This document shows positions 42,503-55,780 of a stretch of DNA of 64,000 nt, piece after piece. The position numbers and the translations under genes are program-made. The stretch is from Psychrobacter sp. JCM 18901 (lineage in GTDB: Bacteria > Pseudomonadota > Gammaproteobacteria > Pseudomonadales > Moraxellaceae). The stretch's first letter is position 1. Each line of letters opens with the position of its first letter. The notes below the pieces were generated by a model. The model was not told the DNA's origin, did not search any database, and was given only the letters and a program-made list of their open reading frames with translations. Where the stretch lies: assembly GCF_000586435.1 (NCBI RefSeq), contig NZ_BAWH01000008.1:55799-119798 (forward strand), written 5' to 3'.

Positions 42503-43782
42503 TTACTTGCGATCTTCAACTTTTACAAAATCACGGCGCGTTTCACCAGTGTATAACTGACGTGGACGACCGATTTTGAACGGTGCACTGTGCATTTCTA
42601 ACCAATGGCTGATCCAACCTGAAGTACGAGCCAATGCAAAGATTACGGTAAACATAGACGTTGGGATACCGATAGCTTTCAAAATGATACCAGAGTAGAA
42701 ATCAACGTTTGGATATAGGTTACGCTCGATGAAGAACGGATCTTCTAACGCAATTTTCTCTAGTGCCATCGCCAATTCAAGTTTAGGATCGTTGATACCT
42801 AGTGCTTCTAGTACTTCATCACAAGTCTCTTTCATTACTTGAGCGCGTGGATCGAAGTTTTTGTAAACACGGTGACCAAAGCCCATTAGCTTCACTTCAC
42901 GGCTCTTCACTTTTTCCATGAACTCAGGCACGTTTTCAACAGTACCGATTTCATCTAGCATCTCAAGAACAGCTTCGTTCGCGCCGCCATGTGATGGTCC
43001 CCATAGGGCTGCGATACCAGCAGCGATACACGCATAAGGGTTTGCGCCAGTAGAACCAGCTAAACGTACCGTTGACGTAGAAGCGTTTTGCTCATGGTCA
43101 GCGTGCAAAGTAAAGATTTTGTCCATTGCGCGAGTGATAACGTCGTTTTTCTCGTAGTCTACATCAGCAGGCGTTGCAAACATCATGTATAAGAAGTTTT
43201 CTGCGTAGTTAAAGTCATTACGCGGATACATGAACGGTTCGCCTTGTGAGTATTTATAACTCATCGCAGCAAGCGTAGGCATCTTAGCAATCAGACGAAT
43301 AGCTGTGATTTCGCGATGTTCTTCATTGCTCACGTCTAGGTCTTCATGATAGAACGCTGATAAGGCACCAACAACACCAACCATAATAGCCATTGGATGC
43401 GCGTCGCGGCGGAAGCCTTCAAAGAATTTACGCAATTGATCATGAACAGCAGTATGCTCGCGGATTTTTCGAAAAAGTCTGCTTTTTGCTCAGCAGTAGG
43501 TAGGTCACCATGTAGAAGTGCATAAGCAACTTCTAGGTATTCAGCGTTGTTCGCTAGCTCGTCGATAGGGTAGCCGCGGTGTAATAACTCGCCTTTGCCA
43601 CCATCAATATAAGTAATCTTTGATTCAACAGGAGCGGTTACTTTAAAACCAGGGTCATAAGACCAAAATCCTGATTCTTGTAAAGCAGCAATATCGATAA
43701 CTGGGCGCCCTAAAGTACCTTTAATAATAGGAAGTTCGTATTCTTCACCATTCACGGTTAGTTTGGCATTAGTATCAGCCAT
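42503..43782 (-). CDS. gltA: Citrate synthase (frame broken once)
   Basis: GltA condenses acetyl-CoA and oxaloacetate. From ATG 43782 the protein begins [18 protein letters not shown], with [12 protein letters not shown]. At 43465-43469 there are 5 T where 6 keep the frame ([17 protein letters not shown]), one of the few A/T-run deletions here. The active site is complete: [13 protein letters not shown] [16 protein letters not shown] (His), [15 protein letters not shown] (His) and [16 protein letters not shown] (Asp). The end has [24 protein letters not shown]. The 427-residue length fits the hexameric type II enzyme. It is divergent from the sdh-suc cluster. Confidence 0.96.
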
Positions 43783-44801
43783 AAATTGCTCTCCATTGGT
43801 TTGACTTGTTAGAATAAATTACTACAGACGCATACCCTCGCGTCATTGTCGGTTGAACGGTAAAAGTGCATTCAACTCATTTAGTACGCAGGGTATATTA
43901 GCAGCAATTCTTGATGATTTGAAAAAAACTTTTATGGACCATGTGTCCAATTGGCGCGGTGTGGCGGTAGTTATTCGCTGTAATTTTTGTATCAAAATAT
44001 GTCTGTCAGGTTATTTTGCTTAAAATTCCTCTGTTTTTGAGCAAGTTTATAGCAGCATTATCGAGCCAATATTTTGGGTTTCTAAATATATTTAAGAGAC
44101 AAAACTCATAAATAATGACACCAAAAACTGGCAGACTATGCCTAGTAAGCGGATTAAAGTTTGTCATAATAATCACTGTTAAAACCAGTATTATCCTTAT
44201 CCATTCATTTATTGATTAAATATGTATATATTCTTACTGAATGGATAAATTTGTAATTATTGCTCAGGCATTTTATAATTGTAGGAATTAACTGGCATTA
44301 GCTTTGCGCGAATTAATAAATGACCATGTTATAGTGTCGTTCAGAGCGTCTTCTATTCATGCTTGTTTACGATTGTCTGATGTTACGATAGACCAAACCG
44401 CATTCTATGGTTTGAACTTTCTTCTTAACCAATCTTTTTTTATTTGCTTGGCATAGGATTTCAAGTGCCTAATATAAGGTCTGCTCTGATATAGAAGACA
44501 TAGTAACGTTGTCTTACTATTCATACGACCTCTAAAATAGACTGGTTAGTCGATGTTACTCATGTTTATTCTCTTTGTTGTATAATAGATAGGTTGTTTG
44601 ATAGGCCTGTCGATTCGACAAGCGACATTGAACAGTCTATCAATACCTTTATATACATGATCCTTTCTTCATATTTAGCGCAAACTAAACGAAGTCAGCT
44701 AGCTCTTCCTTACTTTATTCGTCTCGTGTGTTGCTCAATGCTCAATTGGCACTATTTATGTCAGGCGTTGATAGCAGATACAGGAGTATAACCGCAAAAG
44801 G
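43783..44801. promoter_or_regulatory. 1-kb divergent control region between gltA and sdhC
   Basis: The segment carries no convincing gene. On the plus strand TATAAT at 44581-44586 is a perfect -10 element, with only a weak -35 candidate (TTACTC, 19-base spacing); it would give a leader of about 210 bases before sdhC. On the minus strand no clear promoter was singled out. The length is large for a divergent promoter region, so additional regulators may bind here. Confidence 0.45.
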
Positions 44802-45187
44802 ATGCCCGCTGTGAAAAGCAACCGACCTATTGATCTGCCTTTAAGCCAAGTGATTAGCGTTAATCGCTCACCGATCGCGATCGCCTCTATCTTGCATCGT
44901 ATCTCTGGCATTATTTTATTTTTACTGATTCCTGTCATGTTATGGATACTACAGAACTCATTGGCATCGCCTGAGAGTTTTGCGACCGTATTTGACAACG
45001 TACTTGTGCGCTTTTTGGCGTGGATATTTGTTGCCGCCATTGCATATCATTTTGTGATGGGTATCAAACATTTATTTGCTGATATGGGCATGAACGAAGA
45101 GCTAAAATCTGGCCGCACTGCTCTATGGTCAGTTTTGTGATTGCAGCGATTTTAGTTGTCGCGTCATTTGTATGGGTGATGTTCTAA
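44802..45187 (+). CDS. sdhC: Succinate dehydrogenase cytochrome b556 subunit (frame broken near the C terminus)
   Basis: SdhC anchors the enzyme and helps bind haem b and quinone. ATG 44802 gives MPAVKSNRPIDLPLSQVI; a GTG three codons later is an alternative. The haem/quinone motif SILHRISGIILFLLIPVML and HFVMGIKHLFADMGM (His) are present. At 45133-45136 there are 4 T where 5 restore ALWSVFVIAAILVVASFVWVMF. The stop TAA at 45185-45187 overlaps the sdhD ATG. About 128 residues. Confidence 0.93.
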
Positions 45188-45570
45188 TGATAAAAAATGA
45201 TTCAGGAATCAAAAGTGCTACTGGTCTGACAGGTTCAGGCTCACGTGATTGGATTATTCAGCGTATTAGTGCTGTTGTTTTAGCCGTTTATAGTGTGGTG
45301 TTGCTGGGCTTCTTTTTGACCCATGGTGATGTCACTTTCGTTGAATGGTCATCATTTATGACCAGCCTACCGATGCGTCTATTCAGCTTGGTTGCAGTAC
45401 TTGCACTAGCTGGTCATGCTTGGGTTGGGATGTGGACAGTATTTACTGACTATATTACAACAGGCAAACTGGGCTCAAGCGCAGCAGGTTTACGTTTAGT
45501 ACTACAGTCATTGATGATTATCGCTATTTTAGTATTTCTATTTTGGGGCATCATGATTTTTTTGGGGTAA
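45187..45570 (+). CDS. sdhD: Succinate dehydrogenase membrane anchor SdhD
   Basis: The start ATG 45187 overlaps the stop of sdhC (TAATG), implying translational coupling; a GTG-like upstream ATG at 45172 is not used because it lies inside sdhC. The protein begins MIKNDSGIKSATGLTGSGSRDWIIQRISAVVLAVYSVVLL (read as two parts) with the RxSAxxL helix, and LAGHAWVGMWTVFTDYI holds the haem-ligand His. Three transmembrane helices, 127 residues. Confidence 0.93.
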   Translation: MIKNDSGIKSATGLTGSGSRDWIIQRISAVVLAVYSVVLLGFFLTHGDVTFVEWSSFMTSLPMRLFSLVAVLALAGHAWVGMWTVFTDYITTGKLGSSAAGLRLVLQSLMIIAILVFLFWGIMIFLG

Positions 45571-45925
45571 CGGTTTCGGTATCGCTGCCGTTTAACCATC
45601 TCATAAAAAGCTCTGATATCTATATATAACGACGGATGCATCCAACTAATACATTAGTTGGCAAAGTATTTTAGAGTCATCCGTTGATAGCCAAGAATAG
45701 TCATAGCATTGGACTGGCATTACTGATCAGCTAATCTGATTATAGTTGAGTAGGCTTAGTTCAGTATAACGATAGATATGCAAATTAAGTGGTTAACGAT
45801 TATTGAGAGTCTTTATTTTATAAGCGTAGAAATGGCCAAATAGTAAGCCTTTATAGCTGTAATAGAGATGTCTCAAAAAGTCTTTGATTTACTTTTACGC
45901 ATTAACAGGCATTAGGAAAACCGTA

Positions 45926-47777
45926 ATGGCAACTAGACAAGACAATACCATTAGTAATATCAAGACCCTAAACTACGATGCAGTTATCGTTGGTGGCGGC
46001 GGCTCAGGTATGCGTGCTTCATTGCATTTAGCGGAAGCGGGCATGAAGGTTGCAGTCCTAACCAAAGTATTCCCAACGCGTTCGCACACGGTTGCCGCTC
46101 AGGGTGGTATCGGTGCAAGTTTGGGTAACATGAGCAATGATAACTGGCACTTCCACTTCTATGATACCGTTAAAGGATCAGATTGGTTGGGTGACCAAGA
46201 CGCTATCGAATATATGTGTCGTGAGGCGCCAAAAGTAGTCTATGAGCTTGAGCACATGGGCATGCCGTTTGACCGTAACGAAGACGGTACGATTTATCAG
46301 CGTCCGTTCGGTGGTCACACGTCTAACTATGGCGAAAAAGCAGTACAACGTGCTTGTGCCGCTGCTGACCGTACAGGTCACGCACTATTACATACGCTAT
46401 ATCAGAAAAACCTAGAGCAGGGCACTGAGTTCTTTATCGAGTGGATTGCCCTTGATTTGATCAAAGACGAAGCTGGCAACATCAACGGTGTTGTCGCGCT
46501 TGAGCAAGAGACGGGTACGATTGCAGTATTCCAGTCACCAATTACTGTCCTAGCGACAGGTGGTGCTGGTCGTATCTTCGCAGCTTCTACCAATGCTTAT
46601 ATCAATACTGGTGACGGTATTGGCATGGCAGTACGTGCTGGTATTCCATTGCAAGACATGGAGTTCTGGCAGTTCCACCCAACTGGTGTTCATGGTGCAG
46701 GTGTACTATTGACTGAAGGTTGCCGTGGTGAAGGCGCTATCTTGCGTAACAAAGATGGCGAAGCGTTCATGGAGCGTTATGCACCAACCGTGAAAGACTT
46801 GGCACCACGTGATTTAGTATCGCGCTCAATGGACCAAGAAATCAAAGAAGGCCGTGGTTGTGGTCCTAATGCTGATCATATCGTAATGGATATGACGCAT
46901 TTAGGTGTTGAAACCATCATGAAGCGTCTACCATCAGTATTTGAGATCGGTAAAAACTTCGCCAACGTTGATATCACTAAAGAGCCAATTCCAGTAATCC
47001 CAACCATTCACTACATGATGGGCGGTATTCCAACCACTATTCATGGTCAAGTGATTGTACCGGATCTAGAAGCAGGTACTGATGAGGACGGTTTATATGC
47101 TAAAGGCAATGTGGTTAAAGGTCTTTATGCAATCGGTGAGTGTGCTTGTGTAAGTGTACATGGTGCTAACCGTCTAGGTACGAACTCTCTACTAGATCTA
47201 TTGGTATTTGGCCGTGCAGCTGGTAAGCATATCGTTGATGAGTTCCACCATGCAGATCACAACTACAAGCCGCTTGATCCACGTGTACTTGATTTTACAG
47301 TGAAGCGTTTAGACAAACTGCAACAGTCTACTGAAGGCTATAACGCGCAAGACGTGGCTGATGAGATTCGTGCTACGATGCAAAAGCACGCTAGTGTATT
47401 CCGTACGCAAGCGATGATGGACGAAGGCGTTGAGAAGATTTTAGCGCTAGGTGAAAAAAATCGACAAGATTCATCTTGGCGATAAATCACAAGTGTTCAA
47501 TACAGCACGTATTGAGGCATTCGAAGTTGCTAACTTATATGAGGTAGCAAAAGCGACAATGATATCTGCAGCGAAGCGTCATGAAAGCCGCGGCGCACAC
47601 AGTGTATCTGATTATGATCGTCCAGAAGATGATGATTACGCACCTAACGGCCGTAATGACCACGATTGGATGAAGCATACTTTATGGTACTCTGAAGGCA
47701 ATCGCATCATTTATAAGCCAGTACGTAAAGTGCCATTAACCGTTGATTATATCGAACCAAAAGTCCGCGTCTACTAA
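45926..47777 (+). CDS. sdhA: Succinate dehydrogenase flavoprotein subunit (frame broken once)
   Basis: SdhA oxidises succinate with covalently bound FAD. ATG 45926 (MATRQDNTISNIKTL) is chosen as the family-like start; an in-frame start 42 bases up is less plausible. Motifs are: Rossmann VIVGGGGSGMRASLHLAEAG, the FAD-linking His in RSHTVAAQGGIG, catalytic region MEFWQFHPTGVHGAG and TEGCRGEGAILRN, HYMMGGIPT and GECACVSVHGANRLGTNSLLDLLVFG (read in pieces). Run 47454-47460 has 7 A where 6 restore GEKIDKIHLGDKSQVFNTARIE. The C terminus ends in VDYIEPKVRVY. About 617 residues. The gap of 355 bases after sdhD is unusually long for this operon. Confidence 0.96.
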
Positions 47778-48000
47778 TTCTAGACTGCATGCTTTATATA
47801 TAGTTGATAGATAACAGCAGTGTTAACGTTTTATCCCTTATTAATTTATTAAAAAGGTGACCGCCAGCTACATGCTCATGCCAGCGCTACTACGCTATTA
47901 ATTGGTACCCGATACTGGTTATCAGTACTGATTAATAGCTAGCGCAAATATGTTGCAATCTTTGTATGCCCGCCATCACCTACGTGTGGAGTTTAGCATT

Positions 48001-48711
48001 ATGAGCCGAGGTACTCGCACCATCGAAATCTATCGCTACGATCCTGATCTGGACGCAGCGCCACGCATGCAAACTTATACGATTGAGCTACTTGATTCAG
48101 ATCGTATGTTGCTTGACGTACTATTACGCCTAAAGAAAGAAGATGAAACGCTTACTTTCCGTCGCTCTTGCCGTGAAGGTATTTGTGGCTCTGACGGCAT
48201 GAACATCAATGGTAAGAACGGTTTGGCATGTCTAATCAACATGAACACGCTACCAGAAAAAGTAACGGTTCGTCCGCTACCTGGTTTGCCAGTGGTTCGT
48301 GATTTGGTTGTCGATATGAACCAGTTCTATGAGCAGTATGAAAAAGTACACCCGTACTTGATCAATGATCAGCCAGCACCGCCAACTGAGCGTCTACAGT
48401 CGCCTGAACAGCGTGAAAAGCTGAACGGCCTATACGAATGTATTCTATGTGCTTGTTGTTCAACCAGTTGCCCATCTTTCTGGTGGAATCCTGATAAGTT
48501 CCTAGGTCCATCAGCATTACTGCATGCTTATCGCTTCGTTGCTGATAGTCGTGACGGTGATACTCAAGCACGTTTAGCTCGCTTAGACGATCCGTTTAGC
48601 TTGTTCCGTTGCCGCGGTATCATGAACTGTGTATCAGTTTGTCCAAAAGGCTTGAATCCAACCAAAGCAATCGGTCATTTACGTAATATGTTGATTGACC
48701 AAGCTGGTTAA
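48001..48711 (+). CDS. sdhB: Succinate dehydrogenase iron-sulfur subunit
   Basis: ATG 48001 (MSRGTRTIEIYRYDPD) follows GGAG and matches the family start better than ATG 47950. The [2Fe-2S] site is SCREGICGSDGMNINGKNGLAC, and the [4Fe-4S] and [3Fe-4S] sites are CILCACCSTSCPSFWWN and FRCRGIMNCVSVCPKGLNPTKAI. The protein is 236 residues, intact. The gap of 220 bases after sdhA contains no gene. Confidence 0.96.
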   Translation: MSRGTRTIEIYRYDPDLDAAPRMQTYTIELLDSDRMLLDVLLRLKKEDETLTFRRSCREGICGSDGMNINGKNGLACLINMNTLPEKVTVRPLPGLPVVRDLVVDMNQFYEQYEKVHPYLINDQPAPPTERLQSPEQREKLNGLYECILCACCSTSCPSFWWNPDKFLGPSALLHAYRFVADSRDGDTQARLARLDDPFSLFRCRGIMNCVSVCPKGLNPTKAIGHLRNMLIDQAG

Positions 48712-48743
48712 GCATAGGTAATTGATATTTATAGTTACTATAC

Positions 48744-48778
48744 GAAAAACACCACCTATTCATTAGGTGGTGTTTTTG
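48744..48778 (+). terminator. Terminator after sdhB
   Basis: AAAAACACCACCTA/TAGGTGGTGTTTTT forms a 14-bp perfect stem with a 5-base loop and T tract. It separates sdhCDAB from sucAB-lpd-sucCD, so the second part needs its own promoter. Confidence 0.9.
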
Positions 48779-48779
48779 T

Positions 48780-49625
48780 TAGTTAAAAAGCTGATATATA
48801 GATTTACTACTTTTATAGCTGACCTGTCATTTAAAAGATATGATGAATTTAGCCTATTGAAAAATAGGTATTAAATGATTTATGAGTAAAACTGTATGGT
48901 CAATACGTTGGTCGTATGTAAGAAGAAATAATATATAGACAATCACCCTATATAATCGAATATAGACACAGTCGAATTTTGGTATAATTGTATTTGGTAT
49001 TTAATGAGATGATCAAAGCGTCTTTTTTAGCGCTTAATATGTATCGTTTGAGCAGATTATGACATTATCAGGCTAAAATACTATGCGCACAATGATTATG
49101 CGTTTATAATTGATGATAGATATTCATTACATAAATACCTAGTATTGAACAAACAAACTATGTCGCAAAAAATGGGCATGATAATCTATACAGCAATGTA
49201 TGTCTGTCTGAAAAGGCAGGATTCATCAGCAAATTTAGGGTAACTCAGCATCAATAACCAGTTTATAGGTTAGCTGAAAATATAATTATCTATTAATAGC
49301 TTATCATTAATGGATTGGTTATGACTCAAAGAAGTATATATAAATTAATGTTGTGAAACGAGCTAGATAAGAAAACTGAGCGTTCACAAATAGTTTTATT
49401 TTTAGACGGGTATTGCAATAAGACTTGTTACCACTATTTAGCATCACTTGCTCTTGTAGACAATGACAGCAATATTCTATGGTGATGGCAATACTTAGGG
49501 ATAAAAGTGTTTTATCGAATAGTATTTAACAGGATATGACACATTGTCTAACTACCTGAGCATACAACGACTGACACAATAATAAGCACGATTCCATTCA
49601 TTTATCTATCAAATAGACGATTATT
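48780..49625 (+). promoter_or_regulatory. Long non-coding leader upstream of sucA
   Basis: About 850 bases separate the sdhB terminator from the sucA start. The region is AT-rich, has stops in all frames and shows no tRNA or recognised riboswitch. It must hold the sucA promoter. No single -35/-10 pair was convincing enough to assign. Confidence 0.5.
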
Positions 49626-52501
49626 ATGAATAGTATAACCAAAGAAAAATCTGGCCAAGTACATACCGAACTGGCTGCCGATAACGCCAACTATATAGAA
49701 GCTCTCTACGAGCAATACCTAACAGACCCTGATAGTGTTGATACCGACTGGCAAACGTACTTTGAACAGTATAAGTCGCAGAACGATGCTCAGCACAATG
49801 CTATCAAAGATCAGTTCTTACTACTTGCTCGTAATCAAACGGCAAATAAGAGTAGCAGTACTGATACCGGCTCTAGCAGCTCTGCCAACTGTGATCCTAA
49901 GCAGATGGGCGTACAGCAACTAATCTCAGCATATCGTCGTCGCGGTCATCGCCGTGCCAAGCTTGATCCTTTAGATTTGCACCCACGTGCAGCAGTAGAA
50001 GATTTGACGCTTGCTTATCATAATTTGTCAGAAGCTGATCTCGATACCGTATTCCCAACCAATGATTTAGTTATTGGTAAAGATGAAGCGACATTGCGCG
50101 AAATCATTGAAATCATGGAACGTGTTTACTGTGGCCATATCGGTGTCGAGTACATGCATGTTACCACCAGTACCGAAAAACGCTGGATGGAAGAATACCT
50201 AGAGACCAATCTAGGCTATATCAAATTCGATAAAGAAAAACGTTTATCTATTCTTGAGCGCTTAACGGCTGCTGAAGGTCTAGAAAAATACCTTGCTCGT
50301 AAATACACGGGTGTTAAGCGTTTTGGTTTGGAAGGGGGCGAGAGCTTCATTCCTGCTATCAATGAAATCATTCAACGTGCTGGTGGTTATGGCACAAAAG
50401 AAATGGTCATTGGTATGGCTCACCGTGGCCGTCTAAACCTACTAGTCAACATCTTAGGTAAAAATCCTGCAGATTTGTTTGATGAGTTTGATGGTAAAGT
50501 ACAGCCAGAAAAAGGCTCAGGTGACGTTAAATACCACAATGGTTTTTCATCTAATGTGATGACACCGGGCGGTGAAGCGCATTTGGCTTTAGCATTTAAC
50601 CCATCGCATCTTGAAATTGTCGCGCCAGTACTACAAGGCTCAGTACGTGCCCGTCAAGTACGTCGTAACGATCAGCCACTACTAGATAATACTGGTGGTA
50701 ATTCAGTATTACCTATCGTGATTCATGGTGATGCTGCTTTCGCTGGTCAAGGTGTGGTTCAAGAAACTTTCCAAATGTCACAGACCCGTGCTTATACCAC
50801 TGGCGGTACTGTGCATATCGTGATTAATAACCAAGTTGGCTTTACTACTAGTCGTCAAGAAGATGTTCGTTCAACTGAATATTGTACTGACGTTGCAAGA
50901 TGGTTCATGCTCCTATCCTACATGTAAACGGTGATGATCCTGAAGCAGTCGTATTTGCTGCTCAGTTAGCATTAGATTATCGTCATAAGTTTGACAAAGA
51001 CATCATCATCGATTTGTTCTGCTATCGCCGTAATGGCCATAATGAAGCAGATGAGCCATCTGCAACTCAGCCATTGATGTATGCTGTTATTAAGAAGCTT
51101 CCGACTACTCGTACTCTTTATGCGCAGAAGCTTATCGCAGAAGGTATCTTGAATGCCGAAGAAGAGAAACAGTACGAAGATGACTATCGTGAGTCGTTAG
51201 ACCGTGGTGATTATGTTGTTAGCTCATTGGTTCAAGAGCCTAACGAGCAGCTGTTCGTAGATTGGAAACCTTATCTAGGTCATGACTTGGTTGATGACTG
51301 GGATACCAGTGTTGATATCGAAAAGCTCAAAGGTTATGGACGCCGTATGGCCGAAATGCCAGAAGGCTACAAGTTACAACGTCAGGTTCAAAAAGTCGTT
51401 GAGCAGCGTCTAGCGATGCAAACTGGCGAAGAGCCTCTTAACTGGGGTGCAGCTGAGACATTGGCTTATGCATCATTGGTTGATAACGATGGCGTACTAG
51501 TACGTATTACTGGTGAAGATGTAGGCCGTGGTACTTTCTCACATCGTCACAGTGAAATATATAATGTCAATGATGGTAGCATGTATGTACCATTGTCACA
51601 TTTGAGCGAAAATCAAGCGCGCTTTGCTACTTATAACTCATTGTTGTCAGAAGAAGCGGTACTAGCCTTTGAATATGGTTACGCGACCACTGTACCGAAC
51701 GCATTGATCGTTTGGGAAGCACAGTTTGGTGATTTCGTTAACGGTGCTCAGGTTGTGATTGACCAATTCATCTCAAGCGGCGAGACTAAATGGCAGCGTG
51801 TTTGTGGTTTGACTATGTTGTTACCACATGGCTTTGAAGGTCAAGGCCCTGAGCATTCATCTGCACGTCTAGAGCGTTTCTTACAGCTATGTGCTGAAGA
51901 CAATATGCAGGTCATTACGCCAACGACTCCTGCGCAAATTTATCATGCATTACGTCGTCAGGCTGTACGTCCTATTCGTAAGCCATTGATCGTTATGTCA
52001 CCAAAGAGCTTATTACGTCATAAGCTAGCGACTTCTAACCTAGAAGAGCTTGCTAACGGTAAGTTTGAGACGGTATTGCCAGAGATGGACGATCACAACG
52101 CAGATAAAGTGACTCGTATGGTTCTGTGTGGTGGTAAGGTTTATTATGATTTGTTAGAGCAACGCCGCGCATTAGGTCTTGATCATGTGGCTATCGTTCG
52201 TATTGAGCAATTGTATCCATTACCAGAGACTCGCTTAATCGCTGAAATCGAAAAGTACAGCAACCTAGCTGAAATCGTATGGACGCAAGAAGAGCCATTG
52301 AACCAAGGCGCTTGGTACTATTTAGCACCGCATATGTTCCGTATTGTCGTACCGCATCCAACCAAAGCAAAAGTCATGGAGCCAGTAGCGCGTCCTCCTA
52401 GTGCAGCCCCTGCAACAGGATCACCGAAACTGCACGCTCAACAACAGCAAGCACTCATTGCTGGTGGCCTTGGCATAAGTGTTGATGAATTAGCTCAGTA
52501 A
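49626..52501 (+). CDS. sucA: 2-oxoglutarate dehydrogenase E1 component (frame broken once)
   Basis: SucA decarboxylates 2-oxoglutarate with thiamine diphosphate. ATG 49626 opens a polar N terminus with NANYIEALYEQYLTDPDSVD, the E1o lipoyl/E2 contact region. Motifs: GMAHRGRLNLLVNILGK, HLALAFNPSHLEIVAPVL-type LALAFNPSHLEIV, and GDAAFAGQGVVQETFQMS (ThDP and Mg region). Near 50899 one A is missing; with it, [25 protein letters not shown] continues (read in pieces). C-terminal half: DVGRGTFSHRHSEI, HGFEGQGPEHSSARLERFLQL, and EPLNQGAWYY. About 958 residues. Confidence 0.96.
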
Positions 52502-52656
52502 CACCTTGTCTAATCAAAAGATTATAGAAGATAGATGAATCAGGCGATGACAGTCAGTGCTTTTTAATAAAATATAAGCAAAGTTATTAGAAAATTACTG
52601 ACTGCCTATCACGACTTAATAATAAGTATGAATATCCAAATCTAAGGAGTATATCG

Positions 52657-53904
52657 ATGGCTGACATCAAAGCCCCCGTTTTTCCAGAATCGGTTGCCGA
52701 TGGCACAATCGTTGAGTGGCACGTCACTGAAGGTCAACAAGTTAATCGTGATGACCTATTGGCTGAAATTGAAACTGATAAAGTTGTATTAGAAGTTGTA
52801 GCACCTGATGATGGTGTATTGACCAAAATCGTAAAGCAAGTTGACGATACTGTATTGTCTGATGAGCTTATCGCTCAGTTTGAAGCCGGTGCAAGTGCTG
52901 GTGCTAGCGCAGAAGAAGCGCCAGCAGTAGATCCAGACCAACCAGCTGCGCCAGTTCAAGCAAAACAAGCTGCTGATGGTGGCGAGCCTGTTCAAGCAAC
53001 AGATAAGAAAGGCGAAGCTGATCATAAAGATCAAAGCCCAGCAGTTCGTAAAGCAGCAAAAGAGTCAGGCGTAGATCCTAAAGAAGTTGAAGGTAGTGGC
53101 CGCGGTGGTCGTGTAACCAAAACTGATATGGCTAACCCGACATTGAAATCAGACAGCAGCATCAAGTCTGATAGCGGCCGTCCTGTTGCTGAGTCAATGG
53201 GTGAGCGTACTGAAAAACGTGTTCCAATGACTCGTCTTCGTAAGCGTGTTGCTGAGCGTCTACTATCAGCATCACAAGATACTGCGATGTTGACGACGTT
53301 TAACGAAGTGAACATGAAGCCATTGATGGACATGCGCGCTAAGTACAAAGAGAAGTTTGAAAAGCGTCATGGCGTACGTTTAGGCTTTATGTCGTTATTC
53401 GTAAAAGCAGCGACAGAAGCGCTAAAACGCTTCCCAGCAGTAAACGCTTCACTAGATGGCGATGACATTGTTTATCATGGTTTTTATGATATCGGTGTAG
53501 CAGTATCTTCAGATCGCGGCTTGGTTGTTCCAGTATTACGTGATACTGATCGCATGAGCATGGCTGACGTTGAAAGCACAATCCGTGAGTTTGGCGGTAA
53601 AGCACAGCAAGGTAAACTTGGCCTAGAAGATATGACTGGCGGTACTTTCACTATCTCTAACGGTGGTGTATTTGGTTCATTGATGTCAACACCTATCTTG
53701 AACCCACCACAAACTGCTATCCTAGGTATGCACGCTATCAATGACCGCCCAATGGCTGTCGATGGCAAAGTTGAAATCTTACCAATGATGTACTTAGCAT
53801 TATCTTATGACCATCGTATGATCGATGGTAAAGAAGCCGTACAGTTCTTGGTAACTATCAAAGAGTTGGTCGAAGACCCTGCAATGCTACTACTAGACCT
53901 GTAA
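52657..53904 (+). CDS. sucB: Dihydrolipoyllysine succinyltransferase, E2 of the 2-oxoglutarate dehydrogenase complex
   Basis: The intact 415-residue protein has one lipoyl domain (lipoylated Lys in [10 protein letters not shown]), an Ala/Glu/Gln-rich linker, a peripheral subunit-binding domain ([30 protein letters not shown]), and the catalytic acetyltransferase-like domain starting [16 protein letters not shown], with the active-site His and Asp in [19 protein letters not shown] 52657 has a good AAGGAG site. It forms the core of the complex. Confidence 0.97.
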   Translation: MADIKAPVFPESVADGTIVEWHVTEGQQVNRDDLLAEIETDKVVLEVVAPDDGVLTKIVKQVDDTVLSDELIAQFEAGASAGASAEEAPAVDPDQPAAPVQAKQAADGGEPVQATDKKGEADHKDQSPAVRKAAKESGVDPKEVEGSGRGGRVTKTDMANPTLKSDSSIKSDSGRPVAESMGERTEKRVPMTRLRKRVAERLLSASQDTAMLTTFNEVNMKPLMDMRAKYKEKFEKRHGVRLGFMSLFVKAATEALKRFPAVNASLDGDDIVYHGFYDIGVAVSSDRGLVVPVLRDTDRMSMADVESTIREFGGKAQQGKLGLEDMTGGTFTISNGGVFGSLMSTPILNPPQTAILGMHAINDRPMAVDGKVEILPMMYLALSYDHRMIDGKEAVQFLVTIKELVEDPAMLLLDL

Positions 53905-53910
53905 GCTTTT

Positions 53911-53945
53911 AAGCTTGTATTGGCAACCGCTGATACAAGCTTTTT
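53911..53945 (+). terminator. Hairpin after sucB
   Basis: AAGCTTGTAT/ATACAAGCTT is a 10-bp stem with a 12-base loop and T5. It could terminate part of the transcript before lpd. Confidence 0.75.
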
Positions 53946-54156
53946 AACTTTGGTATAGATAATGATTTTTATAAATCAGTGATCACTTGATGCGCTGATA
54001 ACTGTATTTAAATAAATTTAATAATGGTGACTCGCTATCGATTATCGATGAGTGAGTCTATCTCATTGATATAGTGTATTAACTGTTCAGTGTAGATAAC
54101 GCTGATCTATCAGCGAGATAACAACCAGTTTAAATGACACATACAATTAAAAATAG

Positions 54157-55621
<1,465 letters not shown>

Positions 55622-55780
55622 GTAGTTGCTCGTTTAGTTATTATCGATTTACAACCTGATTGGGGTATCGCTATCTTGGTGATACCACAATCATGAGTGC
55701 GTCAGACGTATGATTAATATGTGTATGTACGCACTTGATTTCACTTTTTATTAATTGTAAAAAAATAAAGGATACAATCA

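Noticed and set aside
44594..44791. Open frame of 65 codons before sdhC
   Set aside because: It starts right behind the TATAAT element, has no ribosome site and an atypical Ser/Cys/Leu-rich composition; it is more likely untranslated leader.
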